The notes under the pieces: model-generated
Database searches by the model: none
The model's input: only the letters and a program-made list of their open reading frames with translations
What the model was told of the DNA's origin: nothing
Program-made: the position numbers and the translations under genes
DNA from: Patiria miniata
Lineage: Eukaryota > Echinodermata > Asteroidea > Valvatida > Asterinidae
DNA length: 64,000 nucleotides
Assembly (NCBI RefSeq): GCF_015706575.1
Contig: NW_024037059.1
Location: 16,591,730-16,655,729, forward strand
Reading direction: 5' to 3'
In this document: positions 1 through 13,281 of the stretch, piece after piece
Numbering within the stretch: position 1 is the first letter of the stretch
How the letters are laid out: every line of letters begins with the position of its first letter

Positions 1-183
1 GCATATTCCAGGAACGAAGATCTCGAACTGCCAGCGATCTTCTCCATCGGATTGCTGCCGTCAAATCGATCCAAAGTCCCCACGACTGTCCTGCTCCAAC
101 CTCGCTGCCATTTAAGTCGTCAGAAAAATGTTCCGTGGAAATGTTGATTTGTAGCGTGTGCCGGTGAGTGTTTCCGTGGGTGT

Positions 184-3100
184 TCAGCGCTGTAGTTCCA
201 GGGCCCATACGTGCTGAGGCCAGCCGGTCCGTCCGCGGGATCGTCTCGTCTCCACAACATGCGCAGTCTCCGTCTGTTGATAAAATGACAGAAAAACATC
301 GTTTAAAATATGATATTTTAGGAAGAAATTAACTCACGTGGGTATCACGACTGTCTTCAAGTTCAACAAGTTATTACGATCAACTCTTTTACAATTTAAA
401 GTCTTAACATACACCGGTGGTGCTCGTCAGTAATTCAAAGTGAATCAACACAACGTTACAGCAGATTTACTCACTGTATTTTCTCTGAATAATTTGTCAG
501 AGATATTTCAAAAATTGATAAAGCTTCAAAGACTGATCGTTTTCATGCATGACACTGACAGGAAACAATGGATACTGAACAAAAATTGATGCGGAGGATT
601 ATCTTCGTGATTGAGTTGAATATTATCCCAACTGATATAAAGATGCAAAAAAAGAGAGATTTAAAAAGTGAAACTTTCCACAAAATATCAGGACAAAAAC
701 GCCACATTTTCAAGCAATTCTACCTTATTTCCTGGCATTATTCTTGTTACCAGTAACTTGCTTAAAATAGTGCCCCATAGGCGCCGATTTTAAGGCAACA
801 CATTGCTGTTTAGACCTGCTTGTTATTAAGATGTAGATAGGATTAGGAACGTTGGTTTACTTAATGAATGCAGTCGATCTGAATAAGGATTATCCTTGAT
901 CCGATAGAGGTCTGATCCCTAATCAACTCCCCCGAGTCCTTTTTGAATTAAAACTCTAATTTGACAGAACACTTTTTGCAATATGTATTCAGTCTTCGAA
1001 TCAATCTTTCGTCTTTTCAATAAAGTAAAATATAATGTTTTATTTCGGTCAAACGTGGGCGTTTGAAACGTTTTTTCTAAGTGAAATCGTCATTGTATAA
1101 AGGTGTATACCTGGTACCAAATCATAACCTGCAAGAGAATAATCCAAGTTGCGTTATCAATCGGCAATGAATTATTCTACCCAAAAAACCCACATTTTTC
1201 TTGCATTTATTTTGTGTGACCCGACACGTTTTGAGTGCCTCTATTAATGAAGTGCTAATCGTGTGCTCACTGGTTACACATATTAGTGTAGTATACGAAA
1301 ACGATTAAAAACAGCCATCGGAGTATACTGACGGTGTTTTGAAAAGAATCCAAAATTAATAAAGGGTAACTAAAATGACAAGTTTTGCCGTGAAGCATGA
1401 AGAGATTCCCTCTTTTGTGTCTCTGATGGGGCGGGTATTGGTCCTCAGGGCAAGTCGCAGAATCGGTTTTATTTGACACAATCAAAGCCCTTATAAATGT
1501 TTATTTTTCTGGCACAATGTAGCTCGTATAGTACGCAAGGTTATTCAACAGAAAAGGGATTTTCGGCAGGATCTGTCGTGAACATTGGTACATTGAACAA
1601 CAAGCTACCGTGGTGGAATTAAATGCAGTTATTCCACGAATTATGGAGTAAGGTGCGTAAATTCCATGTACTGAGTTATTATTTTTATTCCTTAATAGCT
1701 GTTTAGGTTAGTCGACTAAAAACAGCTTGTGGCTATCTAATTCACCATTGGAATATAGGCCTATTGGGTGACTTTTCTACAGGCTTAGATTAAGTCACTT
1801 TTTACAAATATGCGCTGTTCAGTTGTATTTTCTTTTTGTTTCTAGTCTTCACAAGAAAATAAAACCGGGCGCAAAATCGTAACTTATAAACAGAAAAGTT
1901 GTGTTTACTTTCTATATCTAGGCAAGTATTGCGGATAGTCGACCAGTCATTTTCATAGCTTAGGGCCACTAGACTGAAAACAAAATAAAGTAGCTACTTA
2001 TTCAAGGATAAGTGCCAAATGTTAACCCTTCTTCATTAAGTCTGCCCATCAATAGAGGGCAGAATACACCCGTATAGTCTCTAAATAACTTCTCCGACAT
2101 TGACAGAAGTACAATTAACAGCAGCTTCAAAATACATTTTATTTGTTACACAATGGAATCGCAGTGTTCCAAACATTTCGATGTGACAAGTTTGTAGGCA
2201 AAATATACCAACGCGAATGGAGTCAGATGGGGTAAACGGGTACCAGACCCATTTTGAAAGCGAATGGGGTGGGTACCAGACCCATTCTGAAAGTGCTATG
2301 CAAACGATGGCTTCCGAAATCTTGTACCAAGGTAATGGCCAATGTCGTAATGATTTAACTAGCAACACGAGCGACCATGAAACTGTTTGGTAAGACCAAA
2401 TTTGTTTTGTAATGTACATGTACATGTACATGTACATGTAGAAACATGTAATATTGTCGTGCTAAGTTAACATAACAGCCACATTTATAATTCGACCATT
2501 ATGTTCAAAAGATTAAATCGCGGAAAGTCTGTATCTTTGGCGAAACATTTCATTGAAGTACTCTTTGTTCAACATTATTCTTTGTGTAATATAATCATTG
2601 CAGGAAGTTTGAATGGTTATCCAAGAATCCTGATTTAGGTTTAGTTATTTTTGTTGTCACCGCAAGTAACCACAACACGCAATGCCGATCATGCCAAGTT
2701 TTCTACCGACAGAACCAGCTGCGAAGTTCAGCGTAAACTCCCGTGGTCGCCGCTGACAGAATTACGCTCTGAACCCTCTGCCCGTACCGCAAAGGTCCCG
2801 GTAAACACCGTAAACAAAGACAACCTCCCAAATGATGGCAGCAAATAAGACCAGGTCTGGCCTTATATTGCCACCTTGACACGACCCGTGGTTTGTTGTG
2901 GCCCGGCCCGGGTCGACAGGTAAGGCAGCCTTGGTGTGGATGAAACACCGTACTTGTGGCTGTCCTGAGCAACGCGGCGCGCACACCGCGATGGGAGGAA
3001 ACAGAGATGCGCTCGGGGTCAACTTGTCACACCGGACCCGCTACGAAGCCCCGGAAATTTTATGGCAACATGTGCTTCCGAGTGGCCCGGCCATAAATAT

Positions 3101-3701
3101 TACCTTCTCGGTGTTTTGAGAGTAAAAATAAAGAGAAAGCGAAAGAGAGAAAGGAATAAAGAGGCACCGACAGCGTATGTTTGGGGTGTACGCTCTCTCG
3201 CAACCACATGATGCCCAAACACCATGCCTGGAAAGTAAACTGTAAACACGGTCGACATGAGACCTACAGACCCGGTGTGATTCATCATACGACAACAAGA
3301 GAGATTCCTGGGCCTGGGACAGTGCTCGTATGCATGCATTGTGAACTCATTGAGCGATTTACGTCTTCATGAGACAGGGAGGCAGTCTAAATAATGTTCG
3401 TTTTCTTCGCAACAGTTTGAACTTGCTCTACCATAAAACACAAAGGACGACTAAGCTAACAAGTTGCACAGATGCGAAATATTAGAAACGTCCCACACAC
3501 TGACATCTGATATCTGCGGCAGCGAAGTTGAATAGTATTGTCGTCACACAACCATAACCCCCTAGGGTGTGTGGAAAATGATATTAACATTGAAGAATTC
3601 GGTACTGTTAGGGCTCATTACTAAATACAACTCGAGCATGTCGGCACCATGCTAGTAATGTAACATATGTTAGGCATGATATAGGTCTTGTTCCCTGTTA
3701 T

Positions 3702-3734
<33 letters not shown>

Positions 3735-6566
3735 ATATGCCACCGAGTTTCAACATCGTTAGAATGGTTTTATTCTTTTCATACAAGACAACATGGAACT
3801 TCGATTTGTATATTTCCAACAATGGTACTGAAATCGCCAAAATTTCAACAACACGTCTTTTTTCTAGTCTTTAAAGATGTCACACTATTGAGTGTATATA
3901 ATTTGCCCCTGTTGAATCATCAGAAAAGTAGGCCTACTGCCAATCCCACCGTACACGCTAGTAATAACAGCTTCACAGCCTGAGGGTTAAAATAATGAAG
4001 CGTGTAATGTATCATCATAACCGATCCTCCCTAGCGGGTAGGACGGTGTGTTGATACGGCGGATGAGCGCTGTGAGCCCCGCGCTCGCGAGCCGTGCGTC
4101 GTGTGCCGGCAGTTTGCCGAGAAATGAGACAATCTAACGGCAACGATCCCCTAGGCCGCATTGGGCTGCGTAACACCAATGCAATCTGTTTGTTTTGGCA
4201 AAGCTTGATCTACGGTGTGACTTTTTTCCGCATATTTTGGGGAAAAGATGGATTTATATTCCAATTTGTTTTGAAAATGGATGCAAGTATACGCGTGTGC
4301 ACGCCACATTATACGCCACGTCACAGCTGATCGTTCATGCACGCCATTAATTTAGGTAATAATATGATTCTAGTTGGTTTAACAAACTAAATGACACTAT
4401 AGATAGTCGGGTAATTGGGTTTTTCAGTAAGACACTTACCGATAAAGTCTTTATTTCAAAATACGGGTTTTCTTCAGTAAAGATCACGCACATTACTTTA
4501 TTTTCTAATAATGAAATGGCGCTAGATTTACATTTGATCTTAAACTTATCGTGCAAATAGTTTCACACCAAGAAATATCTAGATGTACTTTTTACTGCAA
4601 TCTTCAGTTTAGAATAACGGGAAAGTAGGTGCATACACGGGCATTGACCGTTTTTTTTTGGACGTTATAAATGTTCATTATTTCGAAATTCCCTTCTTAA
4701 ATCCAAATACCATAACCAACACAACAGCTGAAGGTATTGTCATCAAATTGGACTCATGAAATACACGCTTAGACATATCTGCTAGTTTGTTATGCCAGTT
4801 GAGAAAAGGAAATTCTAAATGTCCACTCATTGGACAACTGTATTCATTTCTCATGCTCGATGTGCGAGAAATGACTCGCGGTGTACGAGGTCTGCTTTGG
4901 TTAGCAAAAGAAGATTCCAATGTTGTGTGACATTTGGAATCATCTGTCACATGCGGACTATCTGTGGCATGTCAAGATAATTCATGGAAGAGTTTCTTCA
5001 AAGTGATAGATTCGGGAGTTCGATGACTGTGCATGTCACTGATCTTGTCTGGTGATAACGAAATGGTTAAACCCATGATGCTAACTCAGAAACTCTTTAA
5101 ACCAAAATCGTGTGTTTATATGATTGACATAGAGTCGATGAAAATAATAATCGTCGCAAAAACAACTTTTTTAGTCGTTTGCTTGAATTTGTAAGTAATA
5201 ATATAAAAGGCTCGGTCTTTCACCATGACTTTCGAATGTGTTTACTATGCTGATGTACGGTGTTAAAAAGCATTGATCTTTTCCAATGTGAGCTCTATTT
5301 TCATGACTTTAATCATCACCTATATGTCATGACATAGTTACGTAACCTCAGTCGCTCAGCAACTGCGTTTTGATAAAAGAAGAGGGACATAACATAATTC
5401 ATTGGAGGCTCACTTTGAGTTTTGGCGTGTTATGTAATTTATGATACCGATACATATTAATGTCAGCAATATCACAAATGATTGTTTCGACCAATCTCGT
5501 TTAGTTGTCTCGATTTGGTACAACTGTAATTCTTTTACGAAGCTTTAAGGAAATCCATTTATATTAATTTTAGCTCATTCTTTGCTCATATAATTTACTA
5601 TAACGATAAAAACAATAATCTCTCACTCCATTCTTATCAATATTGCAAATGTAAACTAATAATTTTATAATTAATATGCACAACCATGACAACAAATCTT
5701 TGTTCAGTGAATCGGCACAGGCAGGTTGTCGCTTTAAGTTAAAAAGGTTCATTTACCATGTTTACAAGATTTTCGAGAAATTTACGCTTTTAACTGCAGG
5801 GAATATCAGTTAGATTTAAAAGTTAGATTTCAAGTTGTAGTGTTGTACAGCTGACAATCTGATGTACATTTTATTCAGAATGATTCAACCAGTTAAAGAA
5901 AACAGCCCGATTTCTTACCATTTCTCGGTCCACGGCCTTCTTCCGTCTCTCCCGGTCTTCAATCTTCAGGAGTTCCGCCTTGAAACTAGCCGTGTCGACG
6001 GGTCCAATCCCGTCATCTTTAGCCAGAACCTCCGACAAGTACGCTATATAACTGGTGGCTAGTCTCAAAGTCTTAATCTTGGAGAGTTTCGTGTCTGCTG
6101 GGACGTTGGGTATACACTCCCGCAAATCGGCAAATGCCGAGTTGATACTAAGCGTCCTTCGCCGTTCTTTACGGTTGCTATTAGTGGGGCATCGCCGCTT
6201 ACCGAACCGCCGCGGACCCGGAGGACTGCTCCGCTCATCGCAGGAATTCAACGGTGCTGACTGGCAGTCGATGTTCGGACTGCCACAGTTGTTGTTAACT
6301 GCGGTGGTGATTTGATCTTGGAAAGTTTGGGAGCACGGTGAGAATGACTGGTGATGGATTGGACTACCGTACTCGTGCGGCATCTCACCGGTAGCTGCCA
6401 CGGCTGGGCTGAGTAGAAGCCCGTGGTAGTAACCCTTATCGTGCTCAGGGATGGAGGGACACCTGCCATGGCCGTTATGATGGCGGTACAAGTGTTCATC
6501 TTGTGGCCGTTGTAAGCTGACAGGCACTGGCGGGTACTCGCTCAGCATGCTCATAGTGTCCAGCAT
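184..6566 (-). CDS. HAND: HAND bHLH transcription factor, two exons
   Basis: Nuclear bHLH regulator of the HAND/Twist group, which in animals acts in heart, mesoderm and neural-crest-type tissues by dimerising with E-proteins on E-boxes. Coding exons are 5919-6566 (216 codons) and 184-273 (29 residues plus stop); the donor (G|GTAAGA) and acceptor (AACAG|ACG) are both phase 0, giving 245 residues. The basic region plus helix-loop-helix is at residues about 131-183, with the hallmark motifs [27 protein letters not shown] and LATSYIAYL. The helix-1 Thr138/Ser140 pair (RRRTLS) matches the phosphoregulated Thr/Ser of vertebrate HAND1/2. Exon 2 encodes the family's C-terminal signature [11 protein letters not shown], which fixes both the exon and the stop. 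The start is the first Met of the frame and gives the usual HAND N-terminus length. The N-terminal half is His/Ser/Pro-rich. Bases 1-183 would be 3' UTR. Confidence 0.95.
2235..2292. repeat. Short tandem duplication in HAND intron
   Basis: The phrase GGGTACCAGACCCATT followed by CTGAAAG/TTGAAAG occurs twice in close succession, separated by a GCGAATGGGG-type spacer. It is a local duplication of roughly 30 bp with a few differences. No function is evident. Confidence 0.6.
2412..2440. repeat. (TACATG)n microsatellite
   Basis: Between four and five uninterrupted TACATG hexamers. The unit is nearly self-complementary. It lies within the HAND intron. Confidence 0.9.
2650..3070. promoter_or_regulatory. 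GC-rich island in HAND intron, candidate regulatory element
   Basis: About 400 bp clearly richer in G+C and CpG than the flanks, with GGCCCGGCCCGGG-type runs and open frames on both strands that resemble no known protein. An intronic GC-rich block near a developmental bHLH gene could be an enhancer or a noncoding exon. Only the composition is seen; the role is inferred. Confidence 0.25.
3703..3730. repeat. Poly(T) tract
   Basis: An unbroken run of about 28 T, possibly the reversed A-tail of an old retroposed sequence. No recognisable element body was seen beside it. Confidence 0.85.
4020..4185. promoter_or_regulatory. Second GC/CpG-rich island in HAND intron
   Basis: Compact CpG-rich block (GCGCTCGCGAGCC-type runs) within AT-rich intron. 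It has no reading frame of recognisable type. It is a candidate cis-regulatory element by composition and position only. Confidence 0.25.
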
Positions 6567-7080
6567 CTCACGAGTTCAGTAGCACACTGAGCTGTGGCCA
6601 CTTTCTCGGAGGAGTCCTGTCTTGTTTGCTTAGACGTCTTCTCTGGTTCGACAGCGCGAGTGGAACAGCGTGGTTTACCCCGTGTCACTCGCTGTATCCT
6701 CACCTTACGAGTAACCTGATACGCGTATAACGCCGCGCAATCGCTGCCTCCAATTAAGCGAAATGATCGTCGCACGAGTCGGTAACTTCCTCAAAGGTCA
6801 AACGGTTGTCTGGCTTGATTTGTGTGTTGTTATGTGCAACGATAACAAAAACAAAAGCGTCTCGTTCTCGCCTGCAATTGAAAACCTCACAACGGCACGA
6901 CAAACTTTTTGCTGCAGAAAAACTGCACCAAGGTGGACTGAATGTGATTGTTTCATCTGCTCACGACGACACATCTACAGCTTCTGGCGAGTCTCGCGCA
7001 TTGCCGTCATCTTCAAGTAGATTTCACGGAGTGACGACACCAATTCAAATCGGTCGCCTGTGGTTGTCGGCAACTTAGGG
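6567..7080 (-). promoter_or_regulatory. HAND 5' UTR and upstream region
   Basis: Sequence directly upstream of the HAND start codon, moderately CpG-rich, which would hold the 5' UTR and promoter. No convincing TATA box was located. Open frames here on both strands show no family resemblance and are treated as noncoding. Confidence 0.4.
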
Positions 7081-10000
7081 TTCGTGCCGTAATCTGTAAT
7101 GGACACTTGTCATGTGACTTGGGGCGTTCACAGACGAGATGCAATCTCAACCGAGCGATCAACCGGCTCCTCCCACCGATCGGTGACGGGCCGACATGGC
7201 CTCAAGGATGTCTCGCTTACTCCTGTCCTCATGAAGTGCATTCTAAGACGCTCGGTGTTCAGGCATGTCACCTCCTTACAGTCATGTATACATGCACAGT
7301 TCAGACGTTGTTGTGTCAATTTGTGGAGAACGTGGCTATAGTAACGGATATGCTGGTGACTGAATGGACATTGAGTAAATTAACATGAAGTTAAACAGGT
7401 ACCGGGCCCGCCACAAAAAGTTGGATACCCGCACGATATATGAAAACAATAAAGCTATATTTGTAAATCCCGCAACTATATCGTACAGTATTAAGGTCAG
7501 AAAATAAATTAAGATTCATGTCAAAATTGTTGGATTTGTTTTGAATCATACTTAAGCTAATATAGTACGTAATCGCCTTTATTTGTGGGTTTGATAATAT
7601 GAAGTGTATATTAAAAGACTTAATGCTGGGCCTTTCTGCCTTAACTTTAACCATCATGACCACGGAGGAATAAGAACGAATTCCTCCATGTTTTTACCAG
7701 GGAGCTATTTTGCGCCGGATAAAATAAACCCTTTCTTTGGAAACCAACTGGGTCGGGGACGGATAGGCACCAGTTGAAAAAGATAGGAACAAGACACAGT
7801 TAATCCATAATTATACCCTGACTTAATCACCCGGCCCTCCCATTCTCTCTGTCTGGGACTATTGATCTGTTTAGATCCACACTCCATCCAATGAAAGGCT
7901 GTAAGGTGAGGGGCGACGGCACGACAGAGGAACCGTGGGCTGGCGACAGACGACAATTACATCTTCTCCCTAGGGAGTGATTACCACATCATCTGTTGTC
8001 TTTAAGATCCTCATGTTTGGACCATAGGTGGTCTCGTAAAAGCAAAGAGCAACTGATGCTTTGACCAAAGCATCATTGTCACGCTGAACAAACTTCGTGA
8101 GTCAAGTGTCCAGTCCTTTCTTCTCTCTGAATACACAGACTGCAGCTAGGCTCTGATCATTCGAGCCGGTTCTGTTCTCATACCATACTACCCCTGACAT
8201 CAAATCACGAACGTCTTCATTGGTGGCTCAAGACTCTAGCTTTTAATTGTTCAGAGTGAAGAGTTAGCATGGATGTTTTAACATGGTTTGTCGATTACTT
8301 CGCTCAGACCACGCACGTTCATTCATAATGCATAACATACAGGCCCAGTTTCAGACAGGAACGGAGACCTATAATATTAAGGCTTGGGCATATAAAAGTA
8401 TGTTACCGCACTCAATACAAAATGTCACTTTTTCTTCTTTTTTAAAAACTTTAAAGCCGTTTCTTTTTGGGGGCTCAGCGATAGGTATCAGATTCTGTGT
8501 CTTGCGTCGTAAATCTTGGAATATGACAGGTAGAGACGTATCCGCGTCTGTCGCGACTTATAATCGAGGGTCAGACTGCTTCAGACCAAACGCAAAGTCA
8601 TCATTTCCTTTGGGGGCGCCTCCGCCCCCCCCCCCCAAAAAAAATCTTTTATTTCTGTTTAAAGTAGCTGCATTATTTTATTGGAAGCTCACAAATACAT
8701 AGATTTAATTTGTTAGTTGTTATTTCAGCTTATGTGGAGTCATTTTTGAGGTGTCGCACAAGGCATCCGTAGGCTTTATGCAGAATGTGACTAATTTGAC
8801 TCATTTGTTAAATTTAAATTCAGCGTATATCTTGACACGTTTGGCTTGTTTCTTGAGGTAAATGTTAAATGTGTATGCGTTGACTTCTGACGTTTTCCAC
8901 TCAATAGTGCAACATTTTCGTGTATAAGCATGTATAAAGTGAATTATATGATATTTAATGTCATAATTAATTGAACTGATAAGTAATTTGCCATTTGGTG
9001 TTTTTGTGAGGCTCAGACTGTGCATTATTTTCCTGAGTCGATGATAGTCACTAGTGACCAATGCCGTACAAAAACTTATATCCAGATATCCAGATGGCCT
9101 TCTTATAGAAGAAATTATCTTAAAGTCCTTGTTTTTTTGTGGTGTAATCTTCAACCACCACGACGTTTCTCTGTTCCATGACACCACTAGTTGATGAAGA
9201 TGATACCATTCTTTAAGCGATAGCTCTTGTTGGGAAAACAAAGTGCGATTCTCGAAGTTCACAAATGTTATTTATGGCTTTCTTGGGACACCATTGTAAC
9301 ATATTTGTACTTTCTATTCATTTTTCACTCGAGTAAGACAAAGAACATGCGCGAAATTGGGTACCACCGGGATTCAATAGGTAACATGGGACAGGGAAGA
9401 TTCACGCGTTGTCCCCGTTCAATTTGGCAACCGTGTCCGCTGGGACTGTTATAAACCCCTGTACTTCAGTAACTACTGGCGCAGGTTGTTTGCATATGGT
9501 ATTTGGTAACATTCTACGAACTAATATATCCTGACTTTCATCAGATTTTTTGAAGTAAATGACAATTGCAAGATGAGTTACAGAAGACATTCACTCTTTT
9601 TACATGATATTACAAAAATTATTATTCCTTTTCTTTGACAACGTACAATTTTCCCTATCTATTCGGCATACGTGCATTGTTTAGGATACATGTTATGTTT
9701 TTACTTCGGCCTACTACTGGCACATTCTTCCTGATTTGTACCCAAAAAAATATGAGATCTCACCCGACATTTTTGGTATCTTAACTTGTGTTAATTGTTT
9801 TAAAATATGTTGCAAGTTAATGGTCGTAGTGTTGGCTTTTGTTTTTCAAGAGAAAATCAACGAATATATGGCGTTGATTTCATATCATGAAATTTGGGGC
9901 TTTTTTCCCAAATTGACCAAGGTGCCAAGCAAGAATCCATCTTTTTAGCGAGTGATTGACGGTCATCTACCGCCGACCTCTCCGCCGAGGCTCAAGGCCT

Positions 10001-11342
10001 CGGCACGGAGCGCACGGCTCGTGGTGGGTACATCACGCACGGAAAACCGGCCAAGACAGGAAATCAGTGGGGGGAAAACATGGAAAAGTGAGCTGACTAT
10101 AGTTTTTGGTTGGATGGTGTTTTGTTTACCAGACTCTTTGGGCTTAATTCGATGCTATAACTCACTCCAAGTGATGCTCATAGTGCGGTACTTTTAGTAT
10201 CCATAAGTCATCCAAACATCGGTCAACAAGGGGCCATCGTCTTATTGGTGGTCCGGAGTGAGGAATTCACTAACTATCCTGAAGAATGTTTGGCTTGAGC
10301 TAAAAGTGAAATCAACTTAGTGACGAAATGTATCTTTGTCAGTCGGCGCCAGAGTTACTATCATATACTTTGATTTAATCATCAATAAAACTAATGACTA
10401 CAAGTAAGAAACTTAATCCAAATAGAAGCAAATTTGTAGCAATAAACTAATTAGGGCCTCTATACTAAAAATTAAAGCTAAAATGACGGGAAGACTGCAA
10501 ATCCTCTACTTGGGTTAAGTAAGGCTTGCACGATTATCTAAAGCATGAAACATATTGGACAAAATAACAAACATGCAGATCACTACAAATAATTAAACTT
10601 ATAAAAGCAAAGAGCCGTTAAAGCCTATCAATGCTTTCTTTTTAATCAAAACTTTTCACCGTGCCTTTTTCTTCACTGTTGGCATTCCCCTCCCAGGAAC
10701 AGAGACGCCTCTGCCCAGGAAACAGTCACGTCGCCCGCCGCCCTCTGCTTGTCTCACCGCCCAGCAGCTCTACGCGCCCACGGTGACGTGAAGGTACGAC
10801 CGTGCTTGTATTCCAAAGTGACCAAGGCTGTTCTGTAATTTACGACAGCAAGAAAATTTCACTAAATAGGAGCCTTTCTGTTGAGCTTTTGATTCTATTT
10901 TCCACTGAGGTTTTCTGGAATTCTCATTAGCACGATGTGGGTGTCTTTTTGGAGATTGGCTCGCTTTTATAAATCAAATGTTTTGTTTATGAACTTAAGA
11001 CTGAGGGATAAATAACCGTTGGTTCCCAGTCAATTGAGCAAAATGCACCACTGGCTGCAACAAAAGGGAGAGTTTCTGAACAAATTTATACAGGTTTTGT
11101 TGCATTTCAGGCTTTTTGTCAAAATGTTTGTTTACGATAATTACAGTAAAGTAAAGTAAACAATATTTCTTCTTTTTGTCAAGACTTAATGCAATAAATT
11201 GGCCAGCAAAACTCAAAATCAAAAATTATCGATTGTGCAGGTTTTCGTGAAAACACCGTCGATAGGCCTATCCTTGCAACCAGGTGACGTGTTTTTGGCC
11301 TTTTACTTAAAGAAAAAAAAAGTTAGGCCAACACGATTTTAA
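7081..11342. other. Intergenic, no gene recognised
   Basis: AT-rich spacer between the divergently transcribed HAND (minus) and anoctamin (plus) genes. The longest open frame (8801-9262, minus, 153 codons) is rich in Lys/Asn/Ile/Phe and matches no family I know. A C-run lies near 8626. A CpG-rich patch at about 9960-10080 contains a short inverted repeat (CCGAGGC/GCCTCGG). Confidence 0.5.
10680..10795 (+). promoter_or_regulatory. CpG-rich block, possible upstream exon or promoter
   Basis: About 115 bp of GC-rich sequence in AT-rich surroundings, ending in a donor-like GTGAAG|GTACGA. The anoctamin start exon is preceded by an acceptor (CTCTTCAG at 14367-14374), so an upstream 5' UTR exon must exist, and this block is one candidate. 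Nothing in the sequence proves the link. Confidence 0.2.
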
Positions 11343-11856
11343 AGGGAAAATACAACATTTGCAAACATCAACAAATAAAACTACCAAATCATTTTGAAAT
11401 ACCTTGCTGGACTGTTAGTGAATAACAGTGTAAAGCATCCTGTAAAATCATGGCACCTGGTATACTGTCATTTTCAAGAAAAGTGGTATTTTTGTATCAA
11501 TTTCCCACGCCGATCGGCCGACCAGCGTTGGAAAAAACTGGCTTTTTTTTCAAATACTGGCCCAAGTTGACCATCGCACTTGTTTGCAATCGATTACACA
11601 CCTATGAACGGGTACAAGCCAGCTAGACTGGTTCCCTGACCTTACAATTCCCCAATGTATGTAAACTGCTGTGTTTCTTCTTAAATGGAGTCAGGGAACC
11701 AGACTACAGGAAAATGATTGTTTTTCTTGGTTTTTATAGCATTTTCGAACCCAAAACCTCAAAAAGTCAGTGTAACTATATTTGCTATATATTTTCAACC
11801 CCCCAATTCCACCCATTTCTGAAAATTACAGCAAAAGCAAATGATGTATATTCCCT
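11343..11856 (+). mobile_element. TTAA-flanked MITE, copy 1
   Basis: A 514 bp noncoding element flanked by TTAA on both sides (11339-11342 and 11857-11860). Its ends are inverted repeats of about 20 bp starting AGGGAA (AGGGAAAATACAACATTTGC against AGGGAATATACATCATTTGC). The same element occurs at 25938-26453 and, inverted, at 26838-27353. TTAA target duplication is typical of piggyBac-type transposases. The middle carries a degenerate palindrome near 11506-11531. Confidence 0.8.
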
Positions 11857-12574
11857 TTAAGTACAGAGTGCACCTACGCAAAGTAGGCCTATCTCTGAAA
11901 AAAACCGACTGCATTTTGTGTCTTTGAAAAGTGAAAGGCACTTCAAATTGGGTCCCCCCCCCCCAAAGGGGGTGCGTCTAGGATGGTATTAATAAAAAGG
12001 CCAAAACAGCAGAAAAGTATGTACGCAAACTTGGGCCGTTAAACAAGTCCGGAGCCCTGGCCGGCCTGCGGTGCTTGTGGCTCGATCACCTGTTGCGTTC
12101 CAGACCGCGCATTCCTGCTGGCTGGCCGTGTACTCCCCCTATAATTCTTCCTCACTAATTGACGGGATATATGAATGAGAGCTGGCAGGGTTCATGGTCG
12201 AGTGTGACGGTCATATGATTCAACCACTCCTCTTTAGATTCTACTAGACACCCTGTAACACACTTCAAAATGAACTTGGAGGTCAAATAATTATCAGAGT
12301 AGGCGACACAAAGGTGCTTTTTAGCTCTAGAAATAAAATATCAGGTCACCTTTTTCGGTAAAATTGCTCTAAGTATGTACGTTATTATCGAATGAAAAGC
12401 AAATTGAAATACTTTTATCGTGAGACTTTTTTTTTCAATTCCCAGTTAGAATACCTCATCTTTTGTATTATTACGTCAGGGGATGATCACTACAAAAGTA
12501 TCAAATTTACTTACACCGATATAGAGGGCGCTGTTCATTGAGCCGTGCAACGATCATTTAAAATTGTATTGTAT

Positions 12575-13070
12575 CGTCATGCAACAATTTCTTCCAAAAG
12601 AGGGCGCGCTACACAAACACTGCTCACCGCGCTCCGTCGTCTGGCCATTTGAGATATTAACACAGTTATTGTGAATACGGGAACTCAAGATAAACACATT
12701 GTATTGCAATGAAATTTCCTGTAATATTTTGCCATGATATTTGACACGAAACTGTGGAAAATTGACAGGAACCGCTAAAGAATGAATGTAATAATAATAA
12801 CACGAACACTGCTCACCGCGCTCCGTTGTCTGGCCATTTGAGATGCTAACACAGTTATTGTGAAAACGGGAACTCAAGATAAACACATTGTATTGCATTG
12901 AAATTTCCTGTAATATGGTATTTGACACGAAACTGTGGAAAATTGACAGGAACCGCCAAAGAATGAATGTAATATAATGTAAGGAAATTGCAGTGTGTGT
13001 GAAGGACAGTCCATATTTTATCGTCATGCAACAATTATTTCTTACTAAAGAGGGCGCGCTACACAAACAC
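12575..13070. repeat. Tandem duplication, ~190 bp unit
   Basis: A segment starting ACACTGCTCACCGCGCTCCG is present at about 12617 and again at about 12806 with few changes. It is bracketed by a further repeated segment (GTCATGCAACAATT ... GAGGGCGCGCTACACAAACAC) at 12575-12620 and 13022-13068. The 170-codon minus-strand frame across the block is repetitive because of this duplication and is not considered a gene. Confidence 0.8.
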
Positions 13071-13281
13071 TCCGACTATTGCAATGATGTGCAGCTGTAC
13101 TGTGTGGGCGCGGCCCGGGATTGTCATTTAAAAATGTAAATGAATGTTTATGAATGGTTTGTAACAAATAAAACTTTTGATCTTTCCATCAATTACAAAA
13201 ATGGAATCCACTGACAGGATAGTTCGTTAATGGATGAATATTCCGAGGGGAAAAAAGTAAAAATGTGAAAAAAATAAACCT

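Larger units (their letters stand above)
274..5918 (-). other. HAND intron 1 (5.6 kb)
   Basis: Single intron of HAND, AT-rich overall, with no other protein gene recognised on either strand. It contains a TACATG microsatellite, a T30-class homopolymer and two GC-rich, CpG-containing islands (about 2650-3070 and 4020-4185). The short overlapping open frames in those islands look like by-products of base composition. Confidence 0.7.

Noticed and set aside
8801..9262. 153-codon open frame on the minus strand in the HAND-anoctamin spacer
   Set aside because: AT-driven composition, no recognisable domain, no flanking splice or promoter logic; probably chance.
12554..13066. 170-codon minus-strand open frame
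   Set aside because: Internal repeats in the frame come directly from the tandem DNA duplication; it resembles no protein.
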